This document shows, in pieces, positions 19,344 through 31,519 of a stretch of DNA of 64,000 nt. A program made the translations under genes and the position numbers. The stretch lies in the NCBI GenBank assembly GCA_947095585.1, contig OX352761.1, positions 92,011,833 through 92,075,832 on the forward strand, given 5' to 3'. The notes under the pieces are model-generated. The model saw only the letters and a program-made list of their open reading frames with translations, had not been told where the DNA came from and searched no databases. Positions within the stretch are counted from its first letter, which is position 1, and the number at the start of each line of letters is the position of its first letter. This DNA is from Nephrocerus scutellatus. Taxonomy: Eukaryota > Arthropoda > Insecta > Diptera > Pipunculidae.

Positions 19344-21440
19344 ATTATTATTATTATTATTATATTAGGTGGGACTAAAAAGCCCTGAGCACTGCCCGAT
19401 TGGTCTGGCATTCGGCCATGGAACTGTATAGGCCTTGAGATGTTTTATTCTTTTCTGGGTGAGGGCTACGCATACGAAGAGCTCTGACGTTTCCTTTGCC
19501 TCGTTACAGAATCGGCAGCGGTCCGATTGGGATTTGCCCATTTTCAAAAGATGGTCATGGAATGGGCCATGTTCTGTCATATACCAGGTTAGTGTTCTTA
19601 GTGTATGGCGGTCCAGTTTGATGACCCTGTCCAAAGTACATTCCAGGACGCAGGCTTCTATTGCTATAGTTTCTGCCTGGAATACTGTTGGAGATCTACC
19701 TAGGGGTATTCGTATGGTGATTCTGGGTCCGAATACTCCTGCTCCGGTTCCTGTGTTTGTTTTTGATCCGTCTGTATACCAGATGGATGCATGGTTTGGG
19801 ATGGTACTTATGATATTTTCAACATGATTCCGATGGGGTATTTTAATCGAAAAATTTCTTTTGAAATTAGTAGTTTTTATCATTAGGTCTGATGGTTGGA
19901 CAGTTACATATTCCAAGTCTATTTTGGTTATGATGCTAGAGTGTCCTGGTTTGTTTGCCTTTATTTGTTTAAGAATTTTTAGTTTTGTGGCTCTTGATTC
20001 AGCCTAGCTTTTGATGTGTATGTGCAGGGGAGGAAGTCCTAGAAGTTTTTCCAGAGCTGCCGTTGGGCAGCTCTTAACTGCACCCGTTGCACTTAGACAT
20101 ATTAGTTTTTGTATATTGTTCAGTTTTGAGCGTGTCATTGATGGCTCTGTTTTAGGCCACCAAACCAGGGCCGCGCATGTGATCCTGGGTCTGATTATGG
20201 TTTGGTATAGCCAGAGGGTAATTTGCGGGTTTATTCCCCACGTTTTGCTAAACATACGTTGACAGGTAAAGTAAGCTTTATTAGCTTTGTTTGTGATATA
20301 TGATATGTGGGGGTTCCATGTTAGTTTTTTGTCAAACACGACCCCTAAATATTTGGCTTCTGGCATTAATTGAAGGGTTTTGCCTTGGAATTGTATTGCT
20401 GGTAGCGTTACTTTTTGTCTTTTGGTGAATAGGGTGCAAGCTATCTTATCAGGATTGACGCTTAGTCCAACCTCCTTGCACCAGTCTTTGACTTATTTGA
20501 GAGCAATTTGCATCCGATCTGTTATTGTGCTCTCAAATTTGCCACGAACTACTAGGACTAGGTCGCCTGCATAGCTAATATTAGTTAGGCCGTTGTTTTC
20601 TAGCCTGGCGAGCAGCTGATCCATAGCTAATAGCCACAGAAGGGGCGATAGGATACCACCTTGTGGACAGCCTCTGGTTGCCGCTATTGTGATGCTTTCC
20701 TCGCCGAGTGAGGCTTGAATCTTCCTGCTTTTTAGCATGCTCATGACCCCTCCTATGGTAAAGGAGTCTGCCCCTTGATCTAGATTGTGTTTGAATTACT
20801 TCGAAGCTAGTTTTGTCAAAAGCGCCTTGTATGTCGATGAAGGCGCATAATAAAATTTCTTTGCTTCGAAGTGTGTCTTCGATTTCAGTTGTCAGCTCAT
20901 ATAATGCTGTTTCCGTCGATTTACCAGTCTGGTATGCGTGTTGGCTGGTATTCAAGGAAATTCGTTGGAGCGAATTCGACCTTACGTAATGGCCTATTAT
21001 TTTCTCCATAAACTCTAGGATGAAGGATGTAAGGCTGATAGGTCTATACGACCTAGTATCCTCGGGGGATTTCTTTCCTCCTTTTGGTAAGAACAGAACC
21101 CGCACATCTCTCCAGCACCTTGGAACGTATTCTAGGCTGTGACTGGCTCTGTAGAGTTTTACGAGTACTGGTTCTATTAATTTAATGCCTTGCTGCAGGA
21201 GGATTGGATACATCCCGTCTCCACCTGCATACTTGTATGGTCCGAAAGAGTTTATCGCCCAGTGGATGCTTTCTGGTGGGTAAATGCTGGCTGAGCGTCT
21301 GTAGGCTTCAGTTGAGATAAGGTGTGGGTGCATGTTTATATCCTCGTATACTTCTTGATTATCTAGTATGATGCACTTGGGAAAATGACACTCAAGAGTT
21401 TCTTGTCTAGAGGATGTAAGTTCACTGTTTGGTTTTTCTA
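19344..21440 (-). mobile_element. 5'-truncated LOA-like LINE inserted in the CsRn1-like RT
   Basis: A minus-strand non-LTR element of 2,097 bp with an (AAT)n tail at 19344-19364. It is flanked by ATCCTTATGAACA (19331-19343) and ATCCTTATCAACA (21441-21453), a 13-bp target duplication with one change. RT runs from 21333 (IHWAINSFGPYKYAGGDGMYP, RSYRPISLTSFILEFMEKII, HAYQTGKSTETALYEL, CAFIDIQGAFD) through GCPQGGILSPLLW. The active-site box reads YAGD instead of YADD, so the first catalytic Asp of the pair is Gly. A frameshift lies near 20770. An RNase H domain (WYTDGSKTNTGTGAGVF) is followed by an internal deletion and a C-terminal CRFC finger. The endonuclease is absent. Clade is inferred from the RT wording and the RNase H. 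Confidence 0.85.
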
Positions 21441-22935
21441 ATCCTTATCAACAATATGTCCCAAGAATTTAATTTGCGATAATCCAAAAGAACATTTGTT
21501 AATTTTCAATTTGAACCCATACTCCTGCATGCGTTCCAAAAGTTTGAAGAGATTTTCACGATGCTCCGCATGATTTTTACCATGTAAGCAGCCACAGTGT
21601 TCAGCCCAGCGATCATGGAATCGGCGATACTTTTAAAAATACCAGGAGCTGACTTTACGCCTGGTGGTAGACGGTTGAATTGGAAAAGTCGTGTTGATTG
21701 TAAGCATCTTGCGATATTTTTCATCAACTTCGACTTGCAAAAATGCATCGGATAAATCGAGTTGACTGAAAACTGTCGAATTTGCTAATTTCGCAATAAT
21801 GTCGTCGATTTACGGAAGCGGATGTTGATTTGATTCAAGTTGTTCGTTGAGACCTGTTTAGTTTGTCTGCACAAATGCGAACACCAACACTACTCTTTTG
21901 TACGACAACGATTGGTGCGGCCCACTCGGAGAAATCAATTGGTGATATAATACCCAAATCTTGAAGTCGATAGAGTTCACGCTCAACTTTGCTTTGCGCT
22001 GTATACGGAACAGGTCGTTTTTGACAAAAAGTTGGTCGAGCATTTGGTTTGAGGTATAATTTCGCTTGTACCTTGGTACATAACCTTAGCGAATCATCAA
22101 AAACTATAGGAAATTTGTCTTGTAGAAATTCTGATGTGATTGGCGAAAAGTCTATGACGTTGTTACAAATTTCACCAAACGGTACATTCCACAAGTCGAA
22201 TTGTTTCATCCAATCGATGCCCAAAATATTTATATCATTAAAATCTGATACAAATAATTTACATGTTTCGATTTTATCTCCAAGTGACATTTGAACGACA
22301 ACTTCACCAAAAATGTGGGGTTCCCGAAGCACTCTTGATTAAATGAGTTGTCGGTTGTGTTGAAGGAGAACCAAGTTTCGTCCAATTTTTATTTGATATG
22401 ATTGTTACATATATTTGCAGATCGATAACTACACCATTGACTTTGACATATTACGCTTTGAATTGCAAACATCTACTTGATTAGATAAAAATACGCTTTT
22501 TGATGACATCTGAATTGTTGATGTATCGGAAGTTTTGTTATTGTTTTTTACCCGATTGAAATAAACCTCTTTGTGACCCATGTTTAGACATTGTGTACAT
22601 TTGTGATTCTTGAACAAACAATCTTGCGAAAAGTTTATTCCACCACCACAACTCCAGCATGGTGATTTGGGATCTGTTTCGCTTTTCGATGACACATTTG
22701 GTGTTTTACTTTCATGCTTCTCCTTGTTTCGTTTATGTTTCACTGATTTCTTGATTGAATGAACAGATTTACCTAATTGTGGATGTTCAACCAAATTTGT
22801 ATCACGCTTGAGATTTATAACCAGCGAACATTCTTCGATGAGCTTCTCCAATGTTACATTTTCATCGGTGTTGGTGAGGAGTCGCGTACAGATTTCATTG
22901 TCTGTTGATGATCTAAAGCCACAAATGAAAATCAA
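21441..22935 (-). pseudogene. gag, protease and RT start of the CsRn1-like element
   Basis: 21506-21748 encodes the middle of RT (FQFNRLPPGVKSAPGIFKSIADSM), with the YxDD region destroyed. 21835-22332 holds NILGIDWMKQF and the RT start (FPIVFDD, VERELYRLQDLGIISPIDFSEWAAPIVVVQK). 22429-22935 is gag, with ICTRLLTNTDENVTLEKLIEE, NLKRDTNLVE and CWSCGGGINFSQDCLFKNHKCTQCLNMGH. Frames are disrupted throughout. Confidence 0.75.
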
Positions 22936-23513
22936 TTATTTGAATTAGTCTGACGTAATTTTTTTCAAATCAAAATTTTCGCAGTGCTTGTTGACTTGTC
23001 ACGACACGAAATCGTCCAAGTTGTTTTTTGTGAACTGCAAACAATTGAATCGTAAATTAAACAATGACGTCTGCCATGCAAATCTATTTTTCAGATGAAC
23101 GATTGTTTCGTCGAAACTATATTCCCGTGGATGTTTCGGTAGAATTGAAATACCGCTCGTATGCTTTTGCGTTCAATTTGCGAATGAGTAATCGTACGCG
23201 AGCAGCATCATCCAAATTTCTTGCATCTTCTTTGAATAAAAACTCGTAACGGGAATACCATGCGTCGAAAATATCACCATTGTCCGGATCGTAACAAAAA
23301 TCGATAATTGCTCTTGAAAGAGATTCGATGATAGCTTCCGGTCGGTCTACTGGTGCAACAGATTGTGAAAGTAGCTGTTCAATGTTTACTCAATTACTCA
23401 AAGTAAAGCGGCATTCTGCTCGAGAATATGCTTGATGTGTTCATCCATTTTTTTGGGTAAAGAAAAGCAAACAATTTTTACTTTTGTTTTCCACTATCCT
23501 CGTCGCCAAAATC
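22936..23513 (-). pseudogene. 5' gag and leader of the CsRn1-like element
   Basis: Degenerate minus-strand coding remnants continue to about 23450. The bases next to the 5' LTR read TTTTGGCGACGAGGATAG on the minus strand, in the PBS position; I cannot assign the tRNA. Confidence 0.5.
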
Positions 23514-23737
23514 TGTTACCTTTTTATGTTAAAGGTATCGCTAATAAAAGATAATGCAGTTCTTAATTAATTTCATAAACAAAAGGGTTTCTTTATTTTT
23601 CTTAATTAACCATGTGGTTGGAACACACCTAATTCACAACTGATTAAATGAAAGCTCTGCCTCACAATTTTGAATACCAGGGGTGTCCACATTATTCGTT
23701 GCCCAGGGGTGTCCGTATTACTCGTTGCCTTGGTAAG
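23514..23737 (-). repeat. 5' LTR of the CsRn1-like element
   Basis: Matches 8157-8312 with several substitutions, an extra segment of about 50 bp (about 23612-23665) and a partial duplication of the terminal GGGGTGTCC..CGTTGCC segment. This divergence contrasts with the matching LTRs of the nested Osvaldo-like element and gives relative age. Confidence 0.75.
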
Positions 23738-24371
23738 AGTAAACTAGGAAAAAAATTTAAAAAAAAAAAATTAAATGTTCTCTTTCCAGTCCTTCACCAT
23801 CATCGTCGCCGTTGCAGCTCCACAAAAAAAATTGCATATGTCCATCCAGCGAGTTCAGTACTCCGTACCACGTCAGCGCTTTTAGTGCAAACGTCGTCAC
23901 CACACCAACTCCGCACATGGTGGCAAATACCAAGCCGATCTTGATTGCTGACATTCCGTTATCAATTTTTCGGAATAGGTATAGGCCGTGCCTTTTTATA
24001 TGCAAATAATTGTGTCATTACGCCGATAGCATAGGAAACACTATCTCTTCGCTGCTGATACACGACGATGCGATGATAAGAAAGAAAGAAATAAATAAAA
24101 TAAATTGCAAATACAACACAAGTATATTAATTTACAAATAACAACTTTAATAAATAAGAAGTAAAAGAATAACAAAAAATGTTTACAAATTGCACTGTTG
24201 ATTACTTTCTATGCACATAAAAACACTTATTACAACAACACTTGTATCTCACTATTGTTCTCTTATGCCCAATTCACACAGAAGTGGCGTATGGTGTTGG
24301 CGTGGTGGTGGCTTTGTGCGAATACATGCCACCTCCATGTTGTCTATATGGGCCTATTCAGACAGAAATGA
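23738..24371. other. Unassigned region; includes an old dispersed repeat
   Basis: An 82-codon minus-strand frame (23757-24005) encodes a hydrophobic stretch (GLVFATMCGVGVVTTFALKAL) but has no recognised homologue and no clear gene structure. About 24090-24250 resembles 27540-27700 (both AT-rich with TTTACAA..TTG, ATGCACA(T/C)AAAAACACTTA and ACTTGTA), an old repeat pair. Confidence 0.35.
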
Positions 24372-24483
24372 CGTGGCACGGGCATTATGACTCGTGCCAC
24401 AGCCACACCATTTCGATGCTACGAGTGGCACGGTCATTGTGAATCGTGCCACAGCCACACCATTTCGATGCCACGAGTGGCTT
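24372..24483. repeat. Tandem pair of about 50-bp GC-rich repeats
   Basis: Two copies of GTGGCACGG..CGTGCCACAGCCACACCATTTCGATGC, ending in (T/C)ACGAGT, follow each other. Each contains CGTGGCAC/GTGCCACG-type inverted motifs. Position beside a Harbinger transposase fragment suggests subterminal repeats, which is inference. Confidence 0.6.
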
Positions 24484-24569
24484 ACACGAATGGTGAGCGC
24501 CATACGTCTTTATTTCATTATTAGTTTCCCTTGTCAAATTGACAATGTGCAACCTGCAAAGTGCGGTAT

Positions 24570-24797
24570 TCAATGGAAACATTCGATAGACATCCGATAG
24601 AAACTCTGAACACGTTCAGGGTACATATTCAACTCCCGCATTACGTTAAACGCATGCACACAGTATCTGCTTTGCCTTTGTATGTTAGCTAAATACACAA
24701 GGTCCAACAAATCAATTTTCTTCTTCGTAATCAGAAAGCATTGCCTAACTAACTCTGCAACGCTTTCACCAATTTCAACCAAACTTGTTATACACAT
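24570..24797 (-). pseudogene. PIF/Harbinger transposase N-terminal fragment
   Basis: A 75-codon frame ends with SRYCVHAFNVMRELNMYPERVQSFYRMSIECFH. It resembles the HARBI1-family N-terminus (WVHP.N..R...GEFH..F.EL..DPERF..YFRMSIE.F), with a deletion between HAFNV and MRELN. The catalytic DDE domain is absent downstream. Confidence comes only from the FYRMS segment and the preceding PER. Confidence 0.55.
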
Positions 24798-25900
24798 TAT
24801 TTACCTCCTGGAATCAACGATAGATGGTTGGGGGTTGGCCAAGTGGTGGGGGTTACCGATATTAGTGTCGATTACATAGTTTTCGGGGTCAGTGAGGTAA
24901 ATAGTGATGGTAAGACAGCTCTACCGGGAGGTGGTCGATAGGTGAGTTGAGGGGGTGACTGTTATTAGAGTCGATTATATTGTTTTATGGGATCGCTGAG
25001 GTGAATAGTGATGGTAAGATATCTCTATGAGGAAGATGAGGGTCGATATTTGTGTCAAATTTTACAACCGTGTAATGCCGGGCACTATAGTGATGGTAAT
25101 AATAATTGTCGTAGTAGTCAGTCGTTTTTCGGAATTAAATTTTTAAATTTTTAATTGTTTATTTTTAAATCATTAAAATTTAAAAGAAAATAATCAAATT
25201 ACAAATCTTCATTAGAGGCCTGAATTGGAGGAAGTAACGAGGAAGAGCTCCCTTTGAGTCCAGGTTTTTCGCTCATCCTTGGTGTAATGTTTGGCGTTGG
25301 AGCTTATCGGCTCGATAGTTGTGCGTGCCTTTTTCATTTGTTAGGCCTGGTACTCCGAACGAATCCGGTACAATTAACTGTCGAGTTGTGGGCATTCAAG
25401 AAAGAAGTTAGCTAGTTCCTGAAAGACCGAATTTTTCAATAGAGGCTCCAAGAACTTTGAAGGCTCACGTATGTCATTTTTTTGTAATATTTTCTTGGTG
25501 TAGTGTAAAATTTAACAGCTCGTGCAATGCAGGGTACTCAACTAGTTCTGTATACAAGTATGTACACACTTGTACACACTTCATGCAAATAACTATAACA
25601 CAATTGATAAATAATATTAATTTCTTAATTCTAAATACTCGTATTCTATTATTCGGAAGCCGCCCTGTTCCATTTATACCCCTTTGGCGACATCTACTAC
25701 TAACTGATTTTCGTAACAATATATTTTGCTACACGCTGCTTCTTAGTGTGAATTAGGCTTTAGTCTGTTTTCCAATTGGTTAAAAGCTTTTAGTCTAATT
25801 TTAAATGCTTTTATATTGACTTGCCTATATCTGTGTGTCTTTCTGTCGGTTTATACGTCATTCTGTTACGCTTTTTCATTACAAATATGTAAGTCTCGTA
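24798..25900. other. Intergenic DNA with two dispersed repeats
   Basis: 24870-25080 contains diverged repeats around GTGAATAGTGATGGTAAGA. 25310-25500 is the second copy of the repeat at 845-1015. 25617-25730 resembles 27957-28066 (TTCTTAATTCTAAAT, CTCGTATTC, CATTTATACCCC, CTACTAACT, TTTTCGTAACA). No coding region is supported. Confidence 0.5.
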
Positions 25901-27295
25901 CGCGTTTTTGGGGTAGGACATTTCGGGGGGTCTTTTGGTGGTCTTCAGGTGATCTTGAGGTGAGTCATGATGGGTCCTTCAGGTGGGTCTGGAGTGAGTC
26001 TTGAGGCGGTACAAAGAAGGTTTTGAGTGGTATGTTGATGGGCCTTTGAGGTAGTTTTGAGGGCGTCTTAAGATTATCTTAAGGTTATATTAAAGGGGGT
26101 ATTTGAGGGGATATTGAGGGGGGTTTTAAAGAGTCTTGGTCTTGGGGCCCTTAAAACCTCTCAAGACTCCACTAAAACCACCACAAGACCCCATCGAGAC
26201 CACCTTCAAGACTCTATCAAGAACACCTTAATATCCCCATAAAACCCCTCTCAAGATCTCTTCAAGTCTACCCTCAAGACTCCTTTAAGACCTTCTCAAG
26301 ACCCCACCAAAAGGACTCTCCCAAAACCCCCTTAAGACCCTCTCAATCCTCACTCAAGTTTCCTTTCTTAAGACCATCTCAAGACCAATTCAAGGCCCTC
26401 TGAAAAAACCTCAAGACCACGTTAAAACTCCCTCAAGACCCATTTGTACCACCTAAGAACTCCCTCAAAACTCTCTGAAGACCACACTCTAAATCCTCTT
26501 GAAACCCAACAACACCATTAACAAAACCTAGCTCAAGACCACCAAAGAAACCATGAACCCCCCTAAATATGCAATCCAATGCCATTATCCATGAGTGTAT
26601 TCAAGGCACAAGCTCATAAACATCTCCTCTTTTCTCCTCTTTTTCCTTAACGCCCACGCTGTGAGCAGCATATAGCTGAGCACTATAAGGGTGGCAACCC
26701 CTTTACGCGTGCGCAAATAATTAAATTAAATTAAATTAAATTCCCTTTCTGACACCCTTCAAGTCTCTCTCAAGACCCTCCCCAAACCCCTTTAAGACCA
26801 CCTCAACACACATTTAAACCGCCCTTACGACCCATCAAGACTACCTAAGGACTCGCTCAAAACCACCTTAAAACCTCTCAAGACATTCTCTAAACCCCTA
26901 AAGACCCCTTTCAAACGCACCTCAAAATTCCCTTAAGACCCCCTCAAGACTCTAAAGACCCCACTCAAGACTCTCTCAAACTCTCCTCAAACCCCCACAA
27001 AACCCTCTGAAAACCATCTCAAGACTCCCCTCAAGACCGCCTGAAGTCCCTTAAGACCCCGTTAAGACCACGAAGGTCCCCCTTAAGACCCCCCAAGACC
27101 AACTCATGACCATACTAAGACCCCAATCAAGACCTCATCAAACCCCCTTTAAGACCACCTAAAGACACCCTTCAAGACTCTCTCAATACCCCACTCAAGA
27201 CCCCCTAAGAATTTCTCTAAACTCCCTAAAGACCCCTTTCAAACCACCCTCAAAGTCCCGTTAAGACCACGTTACAACCCTCTCAAGCTTACTAA
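25901..27295. repeat. Long degenerate CTCAAGACC repeat with a strand switch
   Basis: About 25915-26145 is G/T-rich on the plus strand (GGTCTTGAGGTG-like units). At about 26145-26155 it flips, and 26155-27290 is the complement type (CTCAAGACCCCC-like units). Units are 10-25 bp and very degenerate. About 26560-26740 is a different unit-free segment ending in (AAATT)n. The two halves could pair as a large foldback. A similar A/C-skewed tract lies at 61330-61640. Confidence 0.75.
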
Positions 27296-28689
27296 GTTTT
27301 TGTGCGGGGTTGAAACTAGCTTGAACTACGTTTCGACACCATAAAAACCTGGATCGAGTTCAGATCAGCTTGACTCGACTTGACTACACTCGTTGAGTGA
27401 AGTAAAGTCCAAATGTACTGTAACAAAAATGCAGCTTTCTAGAGTTTGTAATGTAATGTTTATTCACTAATTAAGTCTTTAATTTACGAATAGCCAGAGT
27501 TAACAATTCCACACTGGTGATTACTTAATATTCACACAAACAACAGTTCATAAAGGATTTTGCAAATAAAATTATTAATTTACCAATTACAACTATTATT
27601 ATAATTAAAATAAAAAACGTTTACAATTTGACAACTTTTTAATGCACACAAAAACACTTAAAATACTTGTACTAATATTCCCTTAGCTGGTAGCTATATC
27701 TGCTTGCAAGTACTTTTTTAACTTAACTGGTTGAATTCAAAACAAAGAATGAATTCTGCGGCAGAGTTTTAAGCTATTTCCAGAGGCTTACAACCTAGCA
27801 AAGACCAGAGCATTTTGATAATTTCCCTTATTTACAAGTAACCATACTGATATGTAATGAGTCGTTTATTGTAAACTTTTTAAAATAAATTTTTTGTATA
27901 AGCATGTACACAGATAATGCGATTTTTACTTTTATAATGCTTATTCTAGTAGGTGATAATTTCTTAATTCTAAATGCTCGTATTCCATTAGTCGGAGAAC
28001 ACCCTGATCCATTTATACCCCAACGGCAACCTGTACTACTAACTACTTTTCGTAACATTAGCCCCATGTTAATTCTGTTCGTCCCGAAGAGATTCAGCAC
28101 TCCTTCTGATGTTGTACCTTGTCAATCTGTCAATTTGAACAACTTTCATTTTACATCAGGGGCTCTCTTGAATCCGATATACTACATCATTAATACTCTT
28201 AATGATCTTACCTTCCCAACTTTGCTGTAGATTTAGAGATTTAACTTTTCTTCTCTTGGAATTGTATAGCCAGACCAAATTTCCTTCCTGGAGTCCTCAA
28301 CAGTTTGTACGCAGGTCAGATCGTGCTGCAAATTTAATGGCGCACGGTAGACGGAGTTCTTTGCCAAATACAACTATTGGTGGTGAGTTTTTAGTCGTGT
28401 TGTGTACAGCGCTACGATAGCCCATCATAAACAACGGTATTAACATAACATCTTAACTCAATTTCAATATTTCAACCCATATGCTGAAACACTCTGGTCT
28501 AAATTTAATCACAACTCGAACTCAAACTCTCAACCCCGCATATTTATGTTTTTATGCATGATTTTACGGATTATAAATTTTCCTTTAAAAATTGGCTTGT
28601 GGATAAGCTGATGTGATGTGAGAGCGCCACGAGTAGTGCAATTCGCGGTTGAGTTCATGGAGAGTTGGCATGGAACTGGCTATTTGTCT
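27296..28689. other. Intergenic DNA with copies of dispersed repeats
   Basis: Holds repeat partners of 5090-5225 (at about 27300-27420), 24090-24250 (at about 27540-27700) and 25617-25730 (at 27957-28066). Open frames here are short and lie in repeats. Nothing else is recognised. Confidence 0.45.
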
Positions 28690-29760
28690 TGAGCACCACT
28701 GATGGTGTCGCTACTACCAGTGACAAGCAGGAAACGTTTCGTCACCGATAAGTTTTTTCTCCCGGTCTTCGATGCACCAGATATGACATGTACTTAAGAT
28801 TGGGTCGATGGTAGTAGCGATAAAACAGTGACGAGCAGGAAATGTTCCTGCGGTGTTCTGTAGACTTCGCAATGTTTTCGTCACCGATAAATTTTATCGC
28901 TCAGTGTTGTACTCTATCTAGCAGATGCAAGGTAGTCTTCGGTTTATCTGACCAGATATGACAATTGTGTGCGGCAAAAAAAATCTTGTAGATCGAAGCC
29001 AGATCAGAGGAAGTTGAGTATTTCTTGTACTGTCTGAGGAAACCTAAGCATTTTGCAGCGTTTTTGGCGATGGCGAATATGTGTTCGTTACATCGAAGCT
29101 TGTCGTTAACGCACATACCGAGAACTTTGATTTTTTCAGTTTTCTTGGTGCAAAAGCCATTCATAAATAATGGCTGTGGATTTGACATTCGCTTGAACGA
29201 CTCTTCTCTATTACTATATTATCTCTCCCCATTTCATTATGCTGTCCAGGTCAGAATTTAACGTGGTTAACATACGTACTTGTTTGAGTTTCACATGAGT
29301 AGGAGCTGAACGTTCCTTAAACCTATACTTGTATCAGAAGCTTAGCGCAGTCGTCAGCGAAAGAGCGGATTGGATTAGAATTAATGGACAAGAGGTCATT
29401 AATAAAAAAGGAGAAAGAGGGTTGGGGACAAAACCGATCTTTGAGAACCGCCAGAATCTATGCGATGAATTTCAGACCGTCCAAAACAACTTAATTTAGC
29501 GGCTCAGTAGATAACTTCTTATCCAATGAAGCAGTTTTTCATCGACTCGATAAGCACGCATTTAAGAAAGAGCTTGTTACAAAACTCTGTCATATGCTTG
29601 GAAAAATCAAGTGTAATGACTTTGGTTTAACCAAATTGATGAATAGATTGGTTCCATTGTTCGATGTGCCATCAAATCACCAGTAGAATGTTGCCCTCGA
29701 AATCCGTCCGAAATTTATTCGGCTTTTCTTAGTAGGATTTAGTTTATAAAACAGAAAGCA
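28690..29760 (-). pseudogene. Degenerate CR1-like LINE reverse transcriptase 3' part
   Basis: Read on the minus strand, 29640-29220 contains FINDLLSINSNPIRSFADD in a broken frame, where the catalytic FADD is kept. 29188-28901 is open, with IKVLGMCVNDKLRCNEHI, AAKCLGFLRQYKKYSTSSDLASIYKIF and LLDRVQH, the conserved post-RT region. The following segment reads like FIGDENI..HRRNISC.SLFYRYYH, with short internal duplications near 28720-28890. Multiple stops make it a dead copy. No endonuclease is seen. Confidence 0.7.
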
Positions 29761-30660
29761 TACCTCTCTAACCCTAGAGGACTTTTTACAGCTCGAATCA
29801 TACCACCCATTTTATTTTCGATTGACAGACTTATTCCTAAAAGGGATTAAGTCTCCCATACTAATAAGAATGATTTTTGTGATCAAATCAGCAGCAGCAT
29901 CCACATTACTTTCGCGGAATAACACCGACCAGTTAATACTCCTAAGAAATTGTTATGGCTGTCCCAATTGGCTTTCTCTCTATTGCTATAATGTTTTATT
30001 AGGAGTTTTTTTAGTAACGAGATATTAGCTGTGCAATGTCAGGCTCATTTACAAGCTGAGTAATGTAATGTGCAATATAAAGGGTTTCTTTGTATCGTTA
30101 AATATCTATAAGGCTAGATATATATGTCTAAAGAGTATCTGGAAGAGATCGCATTCTTTCCCAGAGAGGTGTTATCTGCGCCTCCCATCTAGGAAGCGCT
30201 CTCATCTCAAAGGAGGTACTGCTGGCGTTTTGCACGTACTGGTACGGATTCGCTCGCCGGATATGGGGTGGGGTCTTGCTAGCAGTAGCTCTCCAACCCA
30301 TTACAAACAAAAAAAGTTACGTGCATATCGGACCAAAGATAAAATCTTGATAGGAGAAGCTCAAGGCATTACAGTCTAAATGTAATGCTTCGACAATGTA
30401 ATTTTTGCTATCAGGGATGGACTTTGGGAACGGTATACCACCCTTCTAGGGAAGTCCTGCTCCGTCTCTACCCTCCCTGCCTTGGATCCCGATGACCGTG
30501 GGATCCCCTATGGGTGTTACACCCTCTCTACCGTTCGTTTCTGTTCATGGCTGTAAGAAGGAGTCAAAGAAAAATAACTTCACACTGTTTTCATTCTTAT
30601 ACTTGCATTATATTCATTAAAGTAAATATGAAAGTTCGGTTACCAAATCCTTAAATTTTG

Positions 30661-30692
<32 letters not shown>

Positions 30693-31519
30693 TATGTTTA
30701 AATGGGAAATAAAACAAATAACTCCAAAATTCATAGTTTATAAGTTAGGTTCTTACGAGAATTTGAATGGATTCCTAGTTAGGAATTTATAATTCTTCCG
30801 AGCGGGTAAATACAAAGGTAATCAAAAGTTGGATAGGCAAATAAGGTTGCTATGGGCAACTCGATAAAACGTAAGTAATTTAATTTTACGAGCTTATCGT
30901 ACGGTAGGTAATCCTAAATATATTTGTTAAGTATATTATCTCCAACGAGAACACGGAAAAGAGGACAAATCAGAGCGGTTCAGGTGGTTTACAGTACTTA
31001 TAACAAACCGAACCTCTCTATATGCTCCGAAACGCAACTCTCAAGGCGACCGAGATATTGTTAGGAACGACTATTTCGATCCTCTCGAAAGAGGTTATAC
31101 TACAAAAAAATCAACGTTACCACTTACCTCGTGATTCTCACGTCCCGTCGTCGGCAGCGCTGTCGAAGTCGCGACGCGATGATCCTGTCAGTGGAAAGGA
31201 GGTTAGTATAGAAGGAAGAAAAAAGAAGAAAGGGACCTTCACCCCTTTTACCCGGAATTCCGCAAACTTTAATGGACTTTATGTCGAGAATTGCGTTCGA
31301 GAAGGCATAGACCACCTCGACCATTAACTCTACATACTACCCATAATCACTTTGAATATAAAACCAATATATATTGCATAAGGCAAAAAAAAATTTTTAA
31401 GACAAGCATATAAATTTATTTAATAGAGGCTGGAGAGTTTCGATGCGGCGTTGATGTCCTTCGGGCACAGGTCCGGCCCTTGCTCATGAAGTGGTTGTGA
31501 GACATGCGGTAGATGCGGC
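29761..31519. other. Unassigned intergenic DNA with AT microsatellite
   Basis: A slightly GC-richer block at about 30130-30540 has short open frames on both strands but I recognise no protein. A dinucleotide (AT)n tract lies at about 30660-30690. Nothing assignable is seen in the remainder up to the LTR at about 31520. Confidence 0.4.

Larger units (their letters stand above)
8157..23737 (-). mobile_element. Decayed CsRn1-like Ty3/gypsy LTR element, split by two later insertions
   Basis: Minus-strand LTR element. The 3' LTR is 8157-8312 and the 5' LTR about 23514-23737; both begin TGTTACC in plus orientation and the 3' LTR ends GGTAACA. A purine tract (AAAGGGGGAGA on the minus strand) precedes the 3' LTR. 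Reading downstream on the minus strand: gag with a CWSCGG..C/CTQCLNMGH zinc-knuckle region (22429-22935), protease/RT start (21835-22332, NILGIDWM, WAAPIVVVQK), RT (21506-21748), RT end and RNase H (18716-19343), integrase (8870-9730, TDNG-type SDNGIQFSS) and a pol tail RRSARDRRIPERLSDYVL. Many stops and frameshifts are present. An Osvaldo-like element (9693-18720) and a LOA-like LINE (19344-21440) interrupt it. Clade is inferred from the gag motif NLKRDTNLV and the short LTR. Confidence 0.75.

Noticed and set aside
23757..24005. 82-codon hydrophobic frame as a small membrane protein
   Set aside because: One hydrophobic stretch only, no recognised family, a poly-A-derived Phe run at its end, and surrounding DNA is repeat. 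Kept as unassigned.
30128..30540. Protein-coding gene in the GC-richer block
   Set aside because: Short frames on both strands, no recognised motif, no splice structure supporting an extension.
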